Assembly (NCBI GenBank): GCA_905221605.1
Contig: CAJNDS010002079.1
Location: forward strand, 2,698,359 to 2,762,358
Source: Symbiodinium natans
Taxonomy: Eukaryota; Sar; Dinophyceae; Suessiales; Symbiodiniaceae
Direction: 5' to 3'
DNA length: 64,000 bases
How positions within the stretch are numbered: the stretch's first letter is position 1; every line of letters begins with the position of its first letter. Of this stretch, positions 53,159 to 62,212 are shown piece after piece. The position numbers and the translations under genes were made by a program. The notes under the pieces were generated by a model that worked only from the letters and a program-made list of their open reading frames with translations, had not been told where the DNA came from and searched no databases.

Positions 53159-54440
53159 CTAAACCCTAAAAAACCCTGAACCCTAAACCCTAAACCCTAA
53201 AAAAACCCTAAACCCTAAAAGACCCTAAACCCTAAACCCTAAAAAACCCTAAACCCTAAACCCTAAAACACCCTAAACCCTAAACCCTAAAAAACCCAAA
53301 CAAACCCTAAACCCTAAAAAGCCCTAAACCCTAAAATACCCTAAACCCTAAACCCTAAAAAACCCTAAACCCTAAACCCAAAAAAACCCTAACAAACCCT
53401 AAACCCGAAAAAACCCTAAACCCTAAAAAACCCTAAACCCTAAACCCTAAAAAACCCAAGACCCTAAACACCAAAAAACCCTAAACCCTAAAAAACCCTA
53501 AACCCTAAACCCTAAAAAAACCCTAAACCCTAAACCCTAAAAAACCCTAAACCCTAAACCCGAAAAAACCCTAACAAACCCTAAACCCGAAAAAACCCTA
53601 AACCCTAAAAAACCCTAAACCCTAAACCCTAAACCCTAAAAAACCCTAAACCCTAAAAAACCCTAAACCCTAAACCCTAAAAAAACCCTAAACCCTAAAC
53701 CCTAAAAAACCCTAAACCCTAAACCCGAAAAAACCCTAACAAACCCTAAACCCTAAAAAACCTTAAACCCTAAACCCGAAAAAACCCTAACAAACCCTAA
53801 ACCCTAAAAAACCCTAAACCCTAAAAAACCCTAAACCCTAAACCCTAAAAAACCCTAAACCCTAAAAAGCCCTAAACCCTAAAAAACCCTAAACCCTAAA
53901 CCCTAAAAAACCCTAAAGCCTAAAAAACCCTAAACCCTAAAAAACCCTAAGCCCTAAACCCTAAACCCTAAAAAACCCTAAACCCTAAAAAACCCTAAAC
54001 CCTAAACCCTAAACCCTAAACCCTAAAAAACCCTAAACCCTAAAAAACCCTAAACCCTAAACCCTAAAAAAAAACCCAAACCCTAAAAAACCCTAAACCC
54101 TAAAAAACCCTAAACCCTAAACCCTAAAAAACCCTAAACCCTAAACCCTAAAAAACCCTAAACCCTAAACCCTAAAAAACCCTAAACCCTAAACCCGAAA
54201 AACCCTAAACCCTAAAAAACCCTAAACCCTAAACCCTAAAAAAAAACCCAAACCCTAAAAAACCCTAAACCCTAAAAAGCCCTAAACCCTAAAAAACCTT
54301 AAGCCCTAAACCCTGAAAAAACCCTAAACCCTAAAAAACCCTAAACCCTAAAAAACCCTAAACCCTAAAAAACCCTAAACCCTAAAACACCCTAAACCCT
54401 AAACAAACCTAAACCGTAAACCCTTAAAAACCCTAAGCCC
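53155..54440. repeat. 1.3 kb A-interrupted CCCTAAA array
   Basis: Alternation of CCCTAAACCCTAAA with AAAAAACCCTAAA units, period roughly 13-20 bp, with rarer AACAAACCCTAAACC and CGAAAAAACCC forms. The longest single array in the window. Confidence 0.95.
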
Positions 54441-54503
54441 TGATCCCTGAACCCTAAACCCTGAACCCTAAACCCTTAACCCGACTCCCCAAACCCGAGT
54501 CGT

Positions 54504-54538
54504 GGCACCCAAACGAGCGTGTTGCTCGTTTGGGTGCC
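54504..54538. other. perfect 15-bp hairpin
   Basis: GGCACCCAAACGAGC and GCTCGTTTGGGTGCC around a GTGTT loop. No T-run follows. Located between the 1.3 kb array and the right-hand triplicated repeat. Confidence 0.8.
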
Positions 54539-54566
54539 AAGATCTTCGAAATAAACCCTAAACCCA

Positions 54567-54650
54567 GCCACTTCCAAGCTGCACGCGGCACTTCCCGGCA
54601 CTTCCAAGCTGCACACGGCACTTCCCGCCACTTCCAAGCTGCACGCGCTC
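54567..54650. repeat. CACTTCCAAGCTGCACGCGG x3
   Basis: Three units with CACTTCC(C/G)G(C/G) linkers, mirroring 52947-53013 with GGT changed to GCT. Confidence 0.8.
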
Positions 54651-54654
54651 TAAA

Positions 54655-55260
54655 AGCCCTGGGTTTCGAAGTTTCCGGCTTGAAAATACGTGGTAAATAC
54701 CAATGAAAACAAGACGTGTGTGCGGCCTGGAAGGTCGGAAGACTGTGTTTAGCTGTGTGCGCCTTGGACGCGCGGACGCGTGCGCCTTGGACGCGCCGGC
54801 CCCAACCCCCCCCCCCCCCCCCCCCCTAATCCCCCCCCTTCCCCCTGCAACAGACAGCCCCAGGTCCGGTCCTGGCGCTTTCGGGCCTTCGCCCGGAGGA
54901 CCCGCGAGTCGACCACCGGGGCCTTCGCCAGGGGCACCCGGACCACGGCCAGGCTGCGTGGCTTGAGAGCTTAAGGCTTCAGAGCCTGTGGTAGGGGGGA
55001 AAATATGTGGGGTTGAGGGTTTAGGGGGTTTAGTGGAGGGTTTAGAGGGTTTGGAGGGTTTAGAGGGTCTAGAGGGTTGGGGTTTAGGGTTTATAGGGCC
55101 TACAGGGGTTATACCAGGATTTTGGGTCTACAAGGCGTGTCAAGGGCGTTGCTTTGAGGAACTTTTCAGGTCTTCCTAGGCTGTGCGGTGTACGTGTGGA
55201 CAATTCTGCGACTTGCATAGCAGTCATAGCACACGACACCTTGATTGGTGATTCTGTCCA
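54655..55260. other. unique spacer, no clear gene
   Basis: Includes a duplicated TGTGCGCCTTGGACGCGC (54757 and 54780), a poly-C run at about 54807-54826 and TTTAGAGGG-type units at 55015-55095. Confidence 0.35.
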
Positions 55261-55278
55261 TGTGAGCGCAAGTAAGGT

Positions 55279-55800
55279 TTGGCTGGTGGCGGCGGACCCT
55301 CGGGTCCGTCTTTCGGACCAGGACCCTCAGGTCCGTCTCTTGGGCCGGGGCCCTCAGGTCCGTCCTTCGGCCCGGGACCAGGGCCGCGTCCTGCTGGCCC
55401 ATCCGGACCAATGCCAGGACCCTCCGGTCCATCCCCCGGACCCTCTCCAGGCCCATCTCCAGGTCCGTCCATGGGTGCCTCTTTTGGTCCGTCTCCGGGT
55501 CCGTCTCCCGGTCCGTCTCCGGGTCCGCCCGGTCCCCGCCCTTCTGGGCCGGGTCCTTCTCCAGGCACCTCTTCCCCATTCCTCGGGCCCGCTCCGGGCC
55601 CAAAAGCCGGAGCCCAACACAGCCCCGAGCAGAGCACTTCCTTCAGCGGCTTCGAGAGCGGCCACCAAGAGCCCTCGGCAGAGAAGCTGGCGCGGCTGGG
55701 TCGTATTTTAGAAGCGGTTGATTTGCCATTTGGAGATTCTGGGGTGTTGGATAAGAAGGGCAGCCGTAGTCTGATTATGATACATTTAAACCGAAGATAG
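55279..55800 (+). CDS. possible Gly-Pro-Ser-rich protein segment
   Basis: Frame 1 gives GPSGPSFGPGPSGPSLGPGP-type repeats for about 110 residues, then a non-repetitive C-terminal part: HSPEQSTSFSGFESGHQEPS, AEKLARLGRILEAVDLPFGD, to TAG. The non-repeat end looks like protein. But the same DNA gives an open GDGPGDG-rich frame on the minus strand, so the strand is not certain and the repeat could simply be a minisatellite. Confidence 0.35.
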   Translation: MAGGGGPSGPSFGPGPSGPSLGPGPSGPSFGPGPGPRPAGPSGPMPGPSGPSPGPSPGPSPGPSMGASFGPSPGPSPGPSPGPPGPRPSGPGPSPGTSSPFLGPAPGPKAGAQHSPEQSTSFSGFESGHQEPSAEKLARLGRILEAVDLPFGDSGVLDKKGSRSLIMIHLNRR

Positions 55801-55986
55801 CTACCCATAAGCCTTCAAGTGCTGCATTCGTCTTTCTACCCCCCACGCCCTCCCCCTTTATAGGCCCCAACATACTACAAATGTGCTCTGCCAAAAGCCA
55901 TCGAAACCCCAAACCCTGCAACCTTGACCCCTCAACCATAAAGTCTAAACCCTAAACCCTAAACACTAAACCCCAAACCCTGCCAG

Positions 55987-56111
55987 CCCTCCAAGGAAGC
56001 CAAAGAAGAAGGCCAGCAAGACCGAGTCCTACTCTCTGATACCCCCGAGATCCCGCGCCAGCCCCACGCCAAGCGAGAGCCCCCTGGCCGGATGTGAGAT
56101 CAGATCTGTTC
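55987..56111 (+). CDS. exon-like island, basic then Ser/Pro-rich
   Basis: AAACCCTGCCAG| then PPRKPKKKASKTESYSLIPP and RSRASPTPSESPLAGCEIRS before a TTTAGGG array. CCCTAAA left, TTTAGGG right. A second open frame exists. Confidence 0.45.
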
Positions 56112-56504
56112 AGGGTTTAGGGTTTAGGGTTGGAGGTTTAGGGTTTAGGGTGCAGCTTCAAAAAACTGTTCCCGCACCCTTCAAAGCAAAGTGCACCCCT
56201 GAGACTCCAGAGCCTCGTTCTGCACTTCGAGCTCAGCCAGGGTATAGGGTTTAGGGTATAGGTTTTAGGTTGAAGGGTTTAGGGCTTGGGGTTCAGGGTT
56301 TAGAGTTCAGGGCTTTAGGGTTTCAGGGTTTAGGGTATAGGGTCCCTAAGCCCTAACTACACCCGAAGCCTCCATGACAAAACACATCGGTATTGTATGT
56401 GGATTACTTCGAACCTGCAATTTCGATGGGTGTCTTTCCACGCCCCACAAGCTGAAATGTTGACTTCGGTGCTTGCCACATGTCATTCTGAGTTGTTTAC
56501 TTAC

Positions 56505-56645
56505 GCCGCTATTTGTGTAAACAAGCCCGGGGCCGTGCGAGGCATCGTCTCCAGAACAGCTCTGAAAATCGAGTCCTTGACTGATCTGCACCTCATCAAA
56601 TATGGCGTCTATCAGTTTCATTATACTTTTTTCTCGCTTGCGCAC
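56505..56645 (-). CDS. minus-strand exon with canonical GTAAGT donor, 47 codons
   Basis: On the minus strand, CTTTTTGCAG| precedes and |GTAAGT follows a 141-nt segment that is exactly 47 codons in phase 0: VRKREKSIMKLIDAIFDEVQ, ISQGLDFQSCSGDDASHGPG, LVYTNSG. The frame continues open beyond the donor, so no splicing is forced, but the signals are unusually good. It is the only good minus-strand exon candidate in the window, so it would belong to a different gene. Confidence 0.45.
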
Positions 56646-57023
56646 CTGCAAAAAGAAATATTGCTGATGGTTAGCACGATATTATATAGCCTATAGCCTA
56701 TAGCCCCCCCCCCCCCCCAACCACACACATGAACTTTGGACGCTGAACCCTAAACCCCTGAAACCTAAACCCTGAACCATGCACCCTCAGATTAAACCAG
56801 GAGGAAAAGAGGAGGTTGGGGCCCCAATGAGCTGAGGCGTGGGCACAGCCTCATGGAGTTCCCTGGAGGCCTGTGAACTTTGGGCTTATGTGGATGAAAA
56901 TGGTCCGGAGTGTTGTAAGATTGTTTGGAGTTCTTCGGGTTAGAAGGATTCTAGGGCTGAATATTCAGCACAGGCGGTGCAGGACTCCTCTGAGAGTTCG
57001 AGTTTGGGGTGGTGTTGTCAAGT

Positions 57024-57024
<1 letters not shown>

Positions 57025-57092
<68 letters not shown>
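57025..57092. repeat. 68-nt uninterrupted poly-C
   Basis: A pure C run, then TCCGCCCGCCCGCCTCCCCCC. Pro/Gly frames across it are artefacts. Confidence 0.95.
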
Positions 57093-57096
<4 letters not shown>

Positions 57097-57194
57097 CCCG
57101 CCCGCCTCCCCCCTCCCCCAGGGTTGGGGTCGAAGCTTTGTAGTTCATTGGGGATTATGGGGTGTGTGGGGTGGGGAGAGAAAAGGCCTTGGAA

Positions 57195-57460
57195 GGTTGG
57201 TTAAAGCGTCCCCACGGAACCTCCCGGAGGCCCCAAAAGAGCCCCCGAACCTTCACGAGGCCCCAAAGAAGGCGCGAGAGGAACCAAAAAAGGCCCGAGG
57301 CCCCAACAAGCAAGAGTCCCAAAAAAGCCCCGAAAGGCTCCAACCAAAAAATCTGGGAGGCCCCAAAAGGGCCACAGGACCCCTCACAAAAATGCCCGAA
57401 AGAAAAAACGTTTCGGTCAAAACTTTCGGTCAGCACGTTTCGGTCAAGACTTTGTGGGGC
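57195..57460. repeat. degenerate GAGGCCCCAAAA repeats and TTTCGGTCA repeats
   Basis: Several AGGCCCCAAAA-like units (57226, 57260, 57297, 57358) followed by three or four TTTCGGTCA(A/G) units at 57410-57450. A + frame is open throughout but mirrors the repeats. Confidence 0.6.
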
Positions 57461-57534
57461 TCAAACCCTAAACACAACCGGAAACCCTAAACCCAAACCC
57501 AAACCCTGAACCCTAAACCCATTCCACGTTGCAG

Positions 57535-57603
57535 GCAGACACCCAGCACAGCATCTTCGAGCCAATCCCCGCCGCCAAGATGGACGGTGGCAAGGCCCCG
57601 CAG
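57535..57603 (+). CDS. exon-like island, 23 codons, with GC donor
   Basis: ATTCCACGTTGCAG| then ADTQHSIFEPIPAAKMDGGK and APQ, exactly 69 nt to CCGCAG|GCGAAG. CCCTAAA left; GGGTTTG/TTTAGGG array right after a short gap. One of the best exon candidates. Confidence 0.55.
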
Positions 57604-57619
57604 GCGAAGCAAAGCTTTC

Positions 57620-57830
57620 CTTGCATGGGTTTGGGGTTTGGGGTTTGGGGTTTGGGGTTTGGGGTTTGGGTTTAGGGTTTGGGGTTTGGGGGTTAGGGTT
57701 TGGGGTTTGGGGTTTGGGGTTTGGGTTTAGGGTTTAGGGTTTAGGGTTTAGGGTTTGGGGTTTGGGGTTTGGGGTTTGGGGTTTAGGGTTGGGTTTAGGG
57801 TTTGGGGTTGAGGGTTTAGGGTTTAGGAGA
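57620..57830. repeat. GGGTTTG/GGGTTTA array
   Basis: Blocks of GGGTTTG alternate with blocks of GGGTTTA. Confidence 0.9.
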
Positions 57831-58137
57831 GGGACCTGGACATACTAGAGGTTTTCCTTGTTGGGTTCAAGTGTAAGAGGGTCTTATCTGAAAGTTGGTT
57901 TCGGTTTAGGGTTTTGGGTTTAGGGTCTACGGTTAGATCATCTTTAAGCTTATAAACCTCCCAACCCTGAGACGACCCTCTTGAGGGTGAACCTTAAACC
58001 CTATCCCAAAGACCCTAAAAGTCCCTACTGACCCGTCGAGGGGTTAGGGTCACTTAGAGGGATTAGCGTCACTTGGGCTTGGCAAATAACCCGGTTGTGG
58101 AACTTTATGTAAGGGCGGCCCCGAAGTCAAGGATCCC
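57831..58137. other. spacer with imperfect inverted repeat
   Basis: AGAGGGTCTTATCTGAAAG...ACCCTGAGACGACCCTCTT hints at another hairpin element (57875-57985). No gene. Confidence 0.35.
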
Positions 58138-59552
58138 TTGTAAAACGATAAGGAATAGAAAAAAACGATAACGTTGACATGTTGGACAGAAGGAAGGGTA
58201 CCAAGCTTGTACTACAAAGCAATGAAATACCAGCCGGCTCACGGAAACATCGATACTAGTACTAAGCTTGTACTACAAAGACATGAAAAACCGGCCGGCT
58301 CACGGAAACATCGATTCCAGTACTAACCCTGTACTACAAAGCAATGAAATACAGCCGGCTCAGGGAAACATCGATTCACGCAAACATCAATTCCAGTACT
58401 AAGCTTGTACTACAAAGCAATGAAATTCAGCCGGCCCAGGGAAACATCGATTCCAGTACTAAGCTCGCACTACAAAGCAATGAAAAAAGCAGCCGGCTCA
58501 GGGAAACATCGATTCCAGTACTAAGCCCGTACTACAAAGCAATGAAAAAAGCAGCCGGCTCACGAAAACATCGATTCCAGTACTAAGCTTGTACTACAAA
58601 GCAATGAAAAACCAGCTTGCTCACCTAAGCTTGTACTACAAAGCAATGAAGAACCGGCCGGCTCACGGAAACCTCGATTCCAGTACTAAGCTTGTACTAC
58701 AAAGCAATGAAAAAAGCAGCCCGCTCAGGGAAACATCGATTCCAGTACTAAGCCCGTACTACAAAGCAATGAAAAACAACAGCCGGCTCACGGAAACATC
58801 GATTCCAGTACTAGGCTTGTACTACAAAGCAATGAAATTCAGCCGGCCCAGGGAAACATCGAGTCCAGTACTAAGCTCGTACTACAAAGCAATGAAAGAA
58901 GCAGCCGGCTCAGGGAAACATCGATTAGAGGACTAAGCCCGTACTACAAAGCAATGAAAAAAGCAGCCGGCTCACGAAAACATCGATTCCAGTACTAAGC
59001 TTGTACTACAAAGCAATGAAAAACCAGCTTGCTCACCTAAGCTTGTACTACAAAGCAATGAAGAACCGGCCGGCTCACGGAAACCTCGATTCCAGTACTA
59101 AGCTTGTACTACAAAGCAATGCAAAAAGCAGCCCGCTCAGGGAAACATCGATTCCAGTACTAAGCCCGTACTACAAAGCAATGAAAAACAACAGCCGGCT
59201 CACGGAAACATCGATTCCAGTACTAGGCTTGTACTACAAAGCAATGAAATTCAGCCGGCCCAGGGAAACATCGAGTCCAGTACTAAGCTCGTACTACAAA
59301 GCAATGAAAGAAGCAGCCGGCTCACGGAAACATCGATTCCAGTACTAAGCCTGTACTACAAAGCAATGAAAAACCAGCCGTCTCAGGGGAACATCGAGTC
59401 CAGTACTAAACTTGTACTACAAAGCAATGAAAAGCCAGCCGGCCGAGCCCAGCACTGCGGAGACATGGCCAGTACTAAAGATGTACTACTGTGTGGTATC
59501 ATAGCTTTACCACCCTGTATGTGTCGTTTACCTCGTAAAACGATAAGGAATA
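58138..59552. repeat. 62-bp minisatellite, about 21 units, bracketed by direct repeats
   Basis: Units contain GTACTACAAAGCAATGAAA, AGCCGGCTCACGGAAACATC and GATTCCAGTACTAAGC; most are 60-65 bp, some shortened to 42. A block of about 412 bp (58589-59000) is repeated (59001-59348 onward), a higher-order duplication. The array is bracketed by GTAAAACGATAAGGAATA at 58140 and 59535. Frames reading YYKAMKN and SSTKLVLQSNE are repeat artefacts. Confidence 0.9.
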
Positions 59553-59932
59553 AAATTTGACGATAAGGTTTGCGCTCGGGCATTTGCGTTTACGACCGGG
59601 TTTTTTGGCTAGCCCACTTAGAGCCCGCTTCATGTAGCAAGGGAGCATTACTTAGAGTGTGCTTCATGTAGCAAGGGTGTCGCAACTGTCCGTGGCAAGT
59701 GGCAAGGCTGACAATGTCACCTCGTGTGAGCTTGGTGAAGGTGAAAAGAGTTGCAGTTTTCGTGGTCACAGGAATGCACACCCCAAAATCCTACAATGCC
59801 CCAAGTTTAGGGTTTAGGGTGCCTTGCACCCGCTTTGCCCACGGCGTCGCTTTAGCAAAATTCCTTTCGCTCCCGGGTTTAGGGTTTAGGGTTTAAGGGC
59901 TTAGAGTTTAGGATTTAGGGTTTTTGTCTCAG

Positions 59933-60043
59933 GAAACCGACCACCTGCAGGCCCAAGCCCTTTCTGAACCCCAAAGCCCGTGGCACCCTCAGTTCCCACA
60001 GGTCAAGAAGAAGAGGTCCAACAAGCAGCTCCAAGGAGATCCT
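59933..60043 (+). CDS. exon-like island with strong acceptor
   Basis: TTTTTGTCTCAG| then ETDHLQAQALSEPQSPWHPQ and FPQVKKKRSNKQLQGDPG, meeting poly-G. TTTAGGG-type repeats on both sides. Confidence 0.5.
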
Positions 60044-60064
60044 GGGGGGGGGGGGGGGGGGGGA

Positions 60065-60240
60065 GCAGGGTTTTAGGGGTTTAGGGTTTAGGGGTTTAGG
60101 GGTTTAGGGGTTTAGGGGTTTAGGGGTTTAGGGGTTTAGGGGTTTAGGGGTTTAGGGGTTTAGGGGTTTAGGGGTTTAGGGGTTTAGATGTTTAGGGGTT
60201 TAGGGGTCTAGGGGTCTAGGGGTCTAGGGGTCTAGGGGAC
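60065..60240. repeat. GGGGTTTA 8-mer array
   Basis: About 20 units, ending in GGGGTCTA variants. Confidence 0.95.
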
Positions 60241-60540
60241 TCAAAACCCCTAAACCCCAAACCCCATAAACCCTACAGCCCCTATCAACCCCAGAAACCC
60301 TTTCAAACCTATAGAAACCCTATAAATGCCATATAAAGACCCTAAGAAAAACCTTTTAAAACCCTTTTACAACTTTAAAAAATCCTACAAAAGCCTATCA
60401 AGATCCTAGAACAGAACTACACTAAGAGCCCTATAAATGCCCTATGAAGCCTCATAGAACCCCATAAGCGCCCTATAAGCATCCTACATAAACCCTTTAA
60501 ACAAAATATAAGTAAATAGGAAAAGAAAAAAAAACGCCAG
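60241..60540. other. degenerate CCTATAAA-type spacer
   Basis: CCCTATAAATGCC and CCTTTTAAAACC-like words, strongly diverged from CCCTAAA. Directly follows the GGGGTTTA array in inverted sense. Confidence 0.4.
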
Positions 60541-60700
60541 GATAGGCCTGTGCCCTCCAAGAGGGCCACGAGCTTCCCTTGCCACTGCGGGGCTCCTCAG
60601 CTGTGGAGGTTCAGGGTTCGGGATTTAGGGCTTAGGGCTTCGGGCTTAGGGCTTAGGGCTTAGGGCTTAGGGCTTAGGGTTTAGGGTTTAGGGTTTAGGG

Positions 60701-61363
60701 TTTATAGAAATTGTATAGGGTTTGTGTCCGGAGTTTTGGGCGGGTTTTGGGCGGGTTTTGGGCGGGAGTTTTCTTTTTTGCTTTTGGCAAGAAGGAATAC
60801 CATTCCATTTCAGGGCTGGGGCTGCGGGGCGCTGCTGGGGCGCTGCTGGGGCGCTGCTGGGGCGCTGCTGGGGCGCTGCTGGGGCGCTGCTGGGGCGCTG
60901 CTGGGGCGCTGCTAAGACGCTGCTAAGACGCTGCTGGGGCGCTGCTAAGACGCTGCTGGGGCGCTGCTGGGGCTCTGCTGGGGCGCTGCTGGGGCTCTGC
61001 TGGGGCGCTGCTGGGGCTCTGCTGGGGCGCTGCTGGGGCTGCTGGGGCGCTGCTGGGGCTGCTGGGGCCTCTGGCTGGCTGCTGGCTTGCTGGCTGCTGG
61101 GGCGCTGCTGGGGCTGCTGGGGCGCTGCTGGGGCTGTTGGGGCGCTGGCTGGGGCTGGGGCGCTGCTGCGACTGCTGGGGCGCTGCTGGGGCTGCTGGGG
61201 CGCTGCTGGGGCTGCTGGGGCGCTGCTGGGGCTGCTGGGGCTGCTGGGCCTGCTGGGGCTGCTGGGGCTGCTGGGGTTGGGGGTTTGGCCTTCTGGGGTG
61301 GATTATTGGACGAGCTGCCCGAAGGGAAACGCATACAATTTCTATTTATCCTGGTCTTGAGGG
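60701..61363. mobile_element. element E, copy 3, with GCGCTGCTGGG tandem core
   Basis: Left end TTTATAGAAATTGTATAGGG and GTGTCCGGAGTTTTG; right end GCATACAATTTCTATTTATC and GGTCTTGAGGG. Between them, 60820-61275 is a tandem array of GGGGCGCTGCT and GGGGCTGCT units. Ala/Gly/Leu/Trp-repeat frames inside are artefacts. Confidence 0.65.
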
Positions 61364-62212
61364 TTTAGGGTTTAGGTTTAGGGTTTAGGGTTTAGGGTTT
61401 GGGGTGGTTTAGGGCTTAGGGCTTATTTTGGGTTTTGGATTTAAGGATATAGTGAGTTTAAGAGATGGAGGGCTTTAGGCATCTAGGGCTTCGAGTTTGG
61501 GTGCTGGGGTGTAGGGTTTAAGAGGTTAGGAGCTGGAATTTTGGAGGTCTGGGGGTCTTAGGGTGTAGGGGTTTTGGGCGTGGTGTCGGAATTTCAGATA
61601 CAAAGTAAACCAGAGGCTCTTTGGTCCTTCGCGTTTAAGGTTCAGGGCTTAACACCATGTAGTGAATTTTCAGGGTTTAAGGTTCAGGGTTTGACTGCAT
61701 TTCGTGACTGTATACTGTGCACTATGATAACGAGCATGTAGTGCCGAACCCCCTAGCCCCAATGCCACGTCCTTATGCTTGTGGGGAAGGGAGGTTTTCC
61801 GACGTGCAAAATAAAGCAGAAGTTTCCCTGGACTGAAATCCCACCAATCGCTTCCCTGCTCTCACAAACAGCTTGAAGCGTCACAAGAGCCACAGAGACC
61901 TAAACCCTAAATCCTAAACCGAAAGCCTAGATGTTCAACCTTTGCCGTTCCGAGTTCGGCGGAGTTTCCGGCCCTCTGCCGCGATTGCGTCATTTCAACC
62001 GGCTCCGAAAAAGGACCGTGACACATGGGGGTTTAGCTTTTAGGGTAAATAAGGGATCTCTAATATGTACCCCAAATAGTAGGATTCCCTTTTGACAAGG
62101 ACCTTGATAAGGTAGCCCTAATTTCGAAACCCCCCACATTCAATGATCAGGGAGTTTCCGACATTGGGGGTACCTTACTGGGGCCCCTACTCTTCAGGAA
62201 GGTTTCAGAGTT
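61364..62212. other. end of telomere-type region, no clear gene
   Basis: Last TTTAGGG-type repeats at 61364-61430 and CCTAAACCCTAAATCC at 61899. Contains a tandem-like GTTTAAGGTTCAGGG(C/T)TT pair (61631 and 61676). Confidence 0.35.

Larger units (their letters stand above)
11815..61930. repeat. region of alternating telomere-type arrays with unique islands
   Basis: Several dozen short arrays of TTTAGGG or its complement CCCTAAA, each from about 20 to about 400 bp, separated by unique islands mostly 50-250 bp. Orientation alternates often: islands are flanked either by CCCTAAA left/TTTAGGG right (often coding-like) or by TTTAGGG left/CCCTAAA right (often hairpin elements or plain spacer). Individual notable arrays, islands and elements are listed separately. 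Confidence 0.9.

Noticed and set aside
54504-54538. Bacterial rho-independent terminator
   Set aside because: Perfect stem but no T-run after it and eukaryotic context; kept only as a hairpin.
55224-55808. Minus-strand GDGPGDG-rich protein
   Set aside because: Same DNA as the + strand GPS-rich frame; the + strand has a better non-repeat C-terminus, though neither is certain.
56873-57509. 205-aa protein spanning a poly-Pro tract
   Set aside because: Crosses a 68-nt poly-C run and repeat-derived AGGCCCCAAAA units; open frame but no convincing protein on either side.
58138-59552. CRISPR-like array of repeats and spacers
   Set aside because: Whole units are near identical, with no unique spacers, no cas genes, and a eukaryotic context; it is a minisatellite.
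60711-61388. Repeat protein with LLGRCWGAAGA units
   Set aside because: Three frames are open at once because the 11-bp GGGGCGCTGCT unit has no stop in any frame; it is the core of element E.
12088-61430. A true chromosome end (telomere)
   Set aside because: Arrays are short, occur in both orientations dozens of times and are separated by unique DNA; a chromosome end would show one long array in one orientation at the sequence edge.
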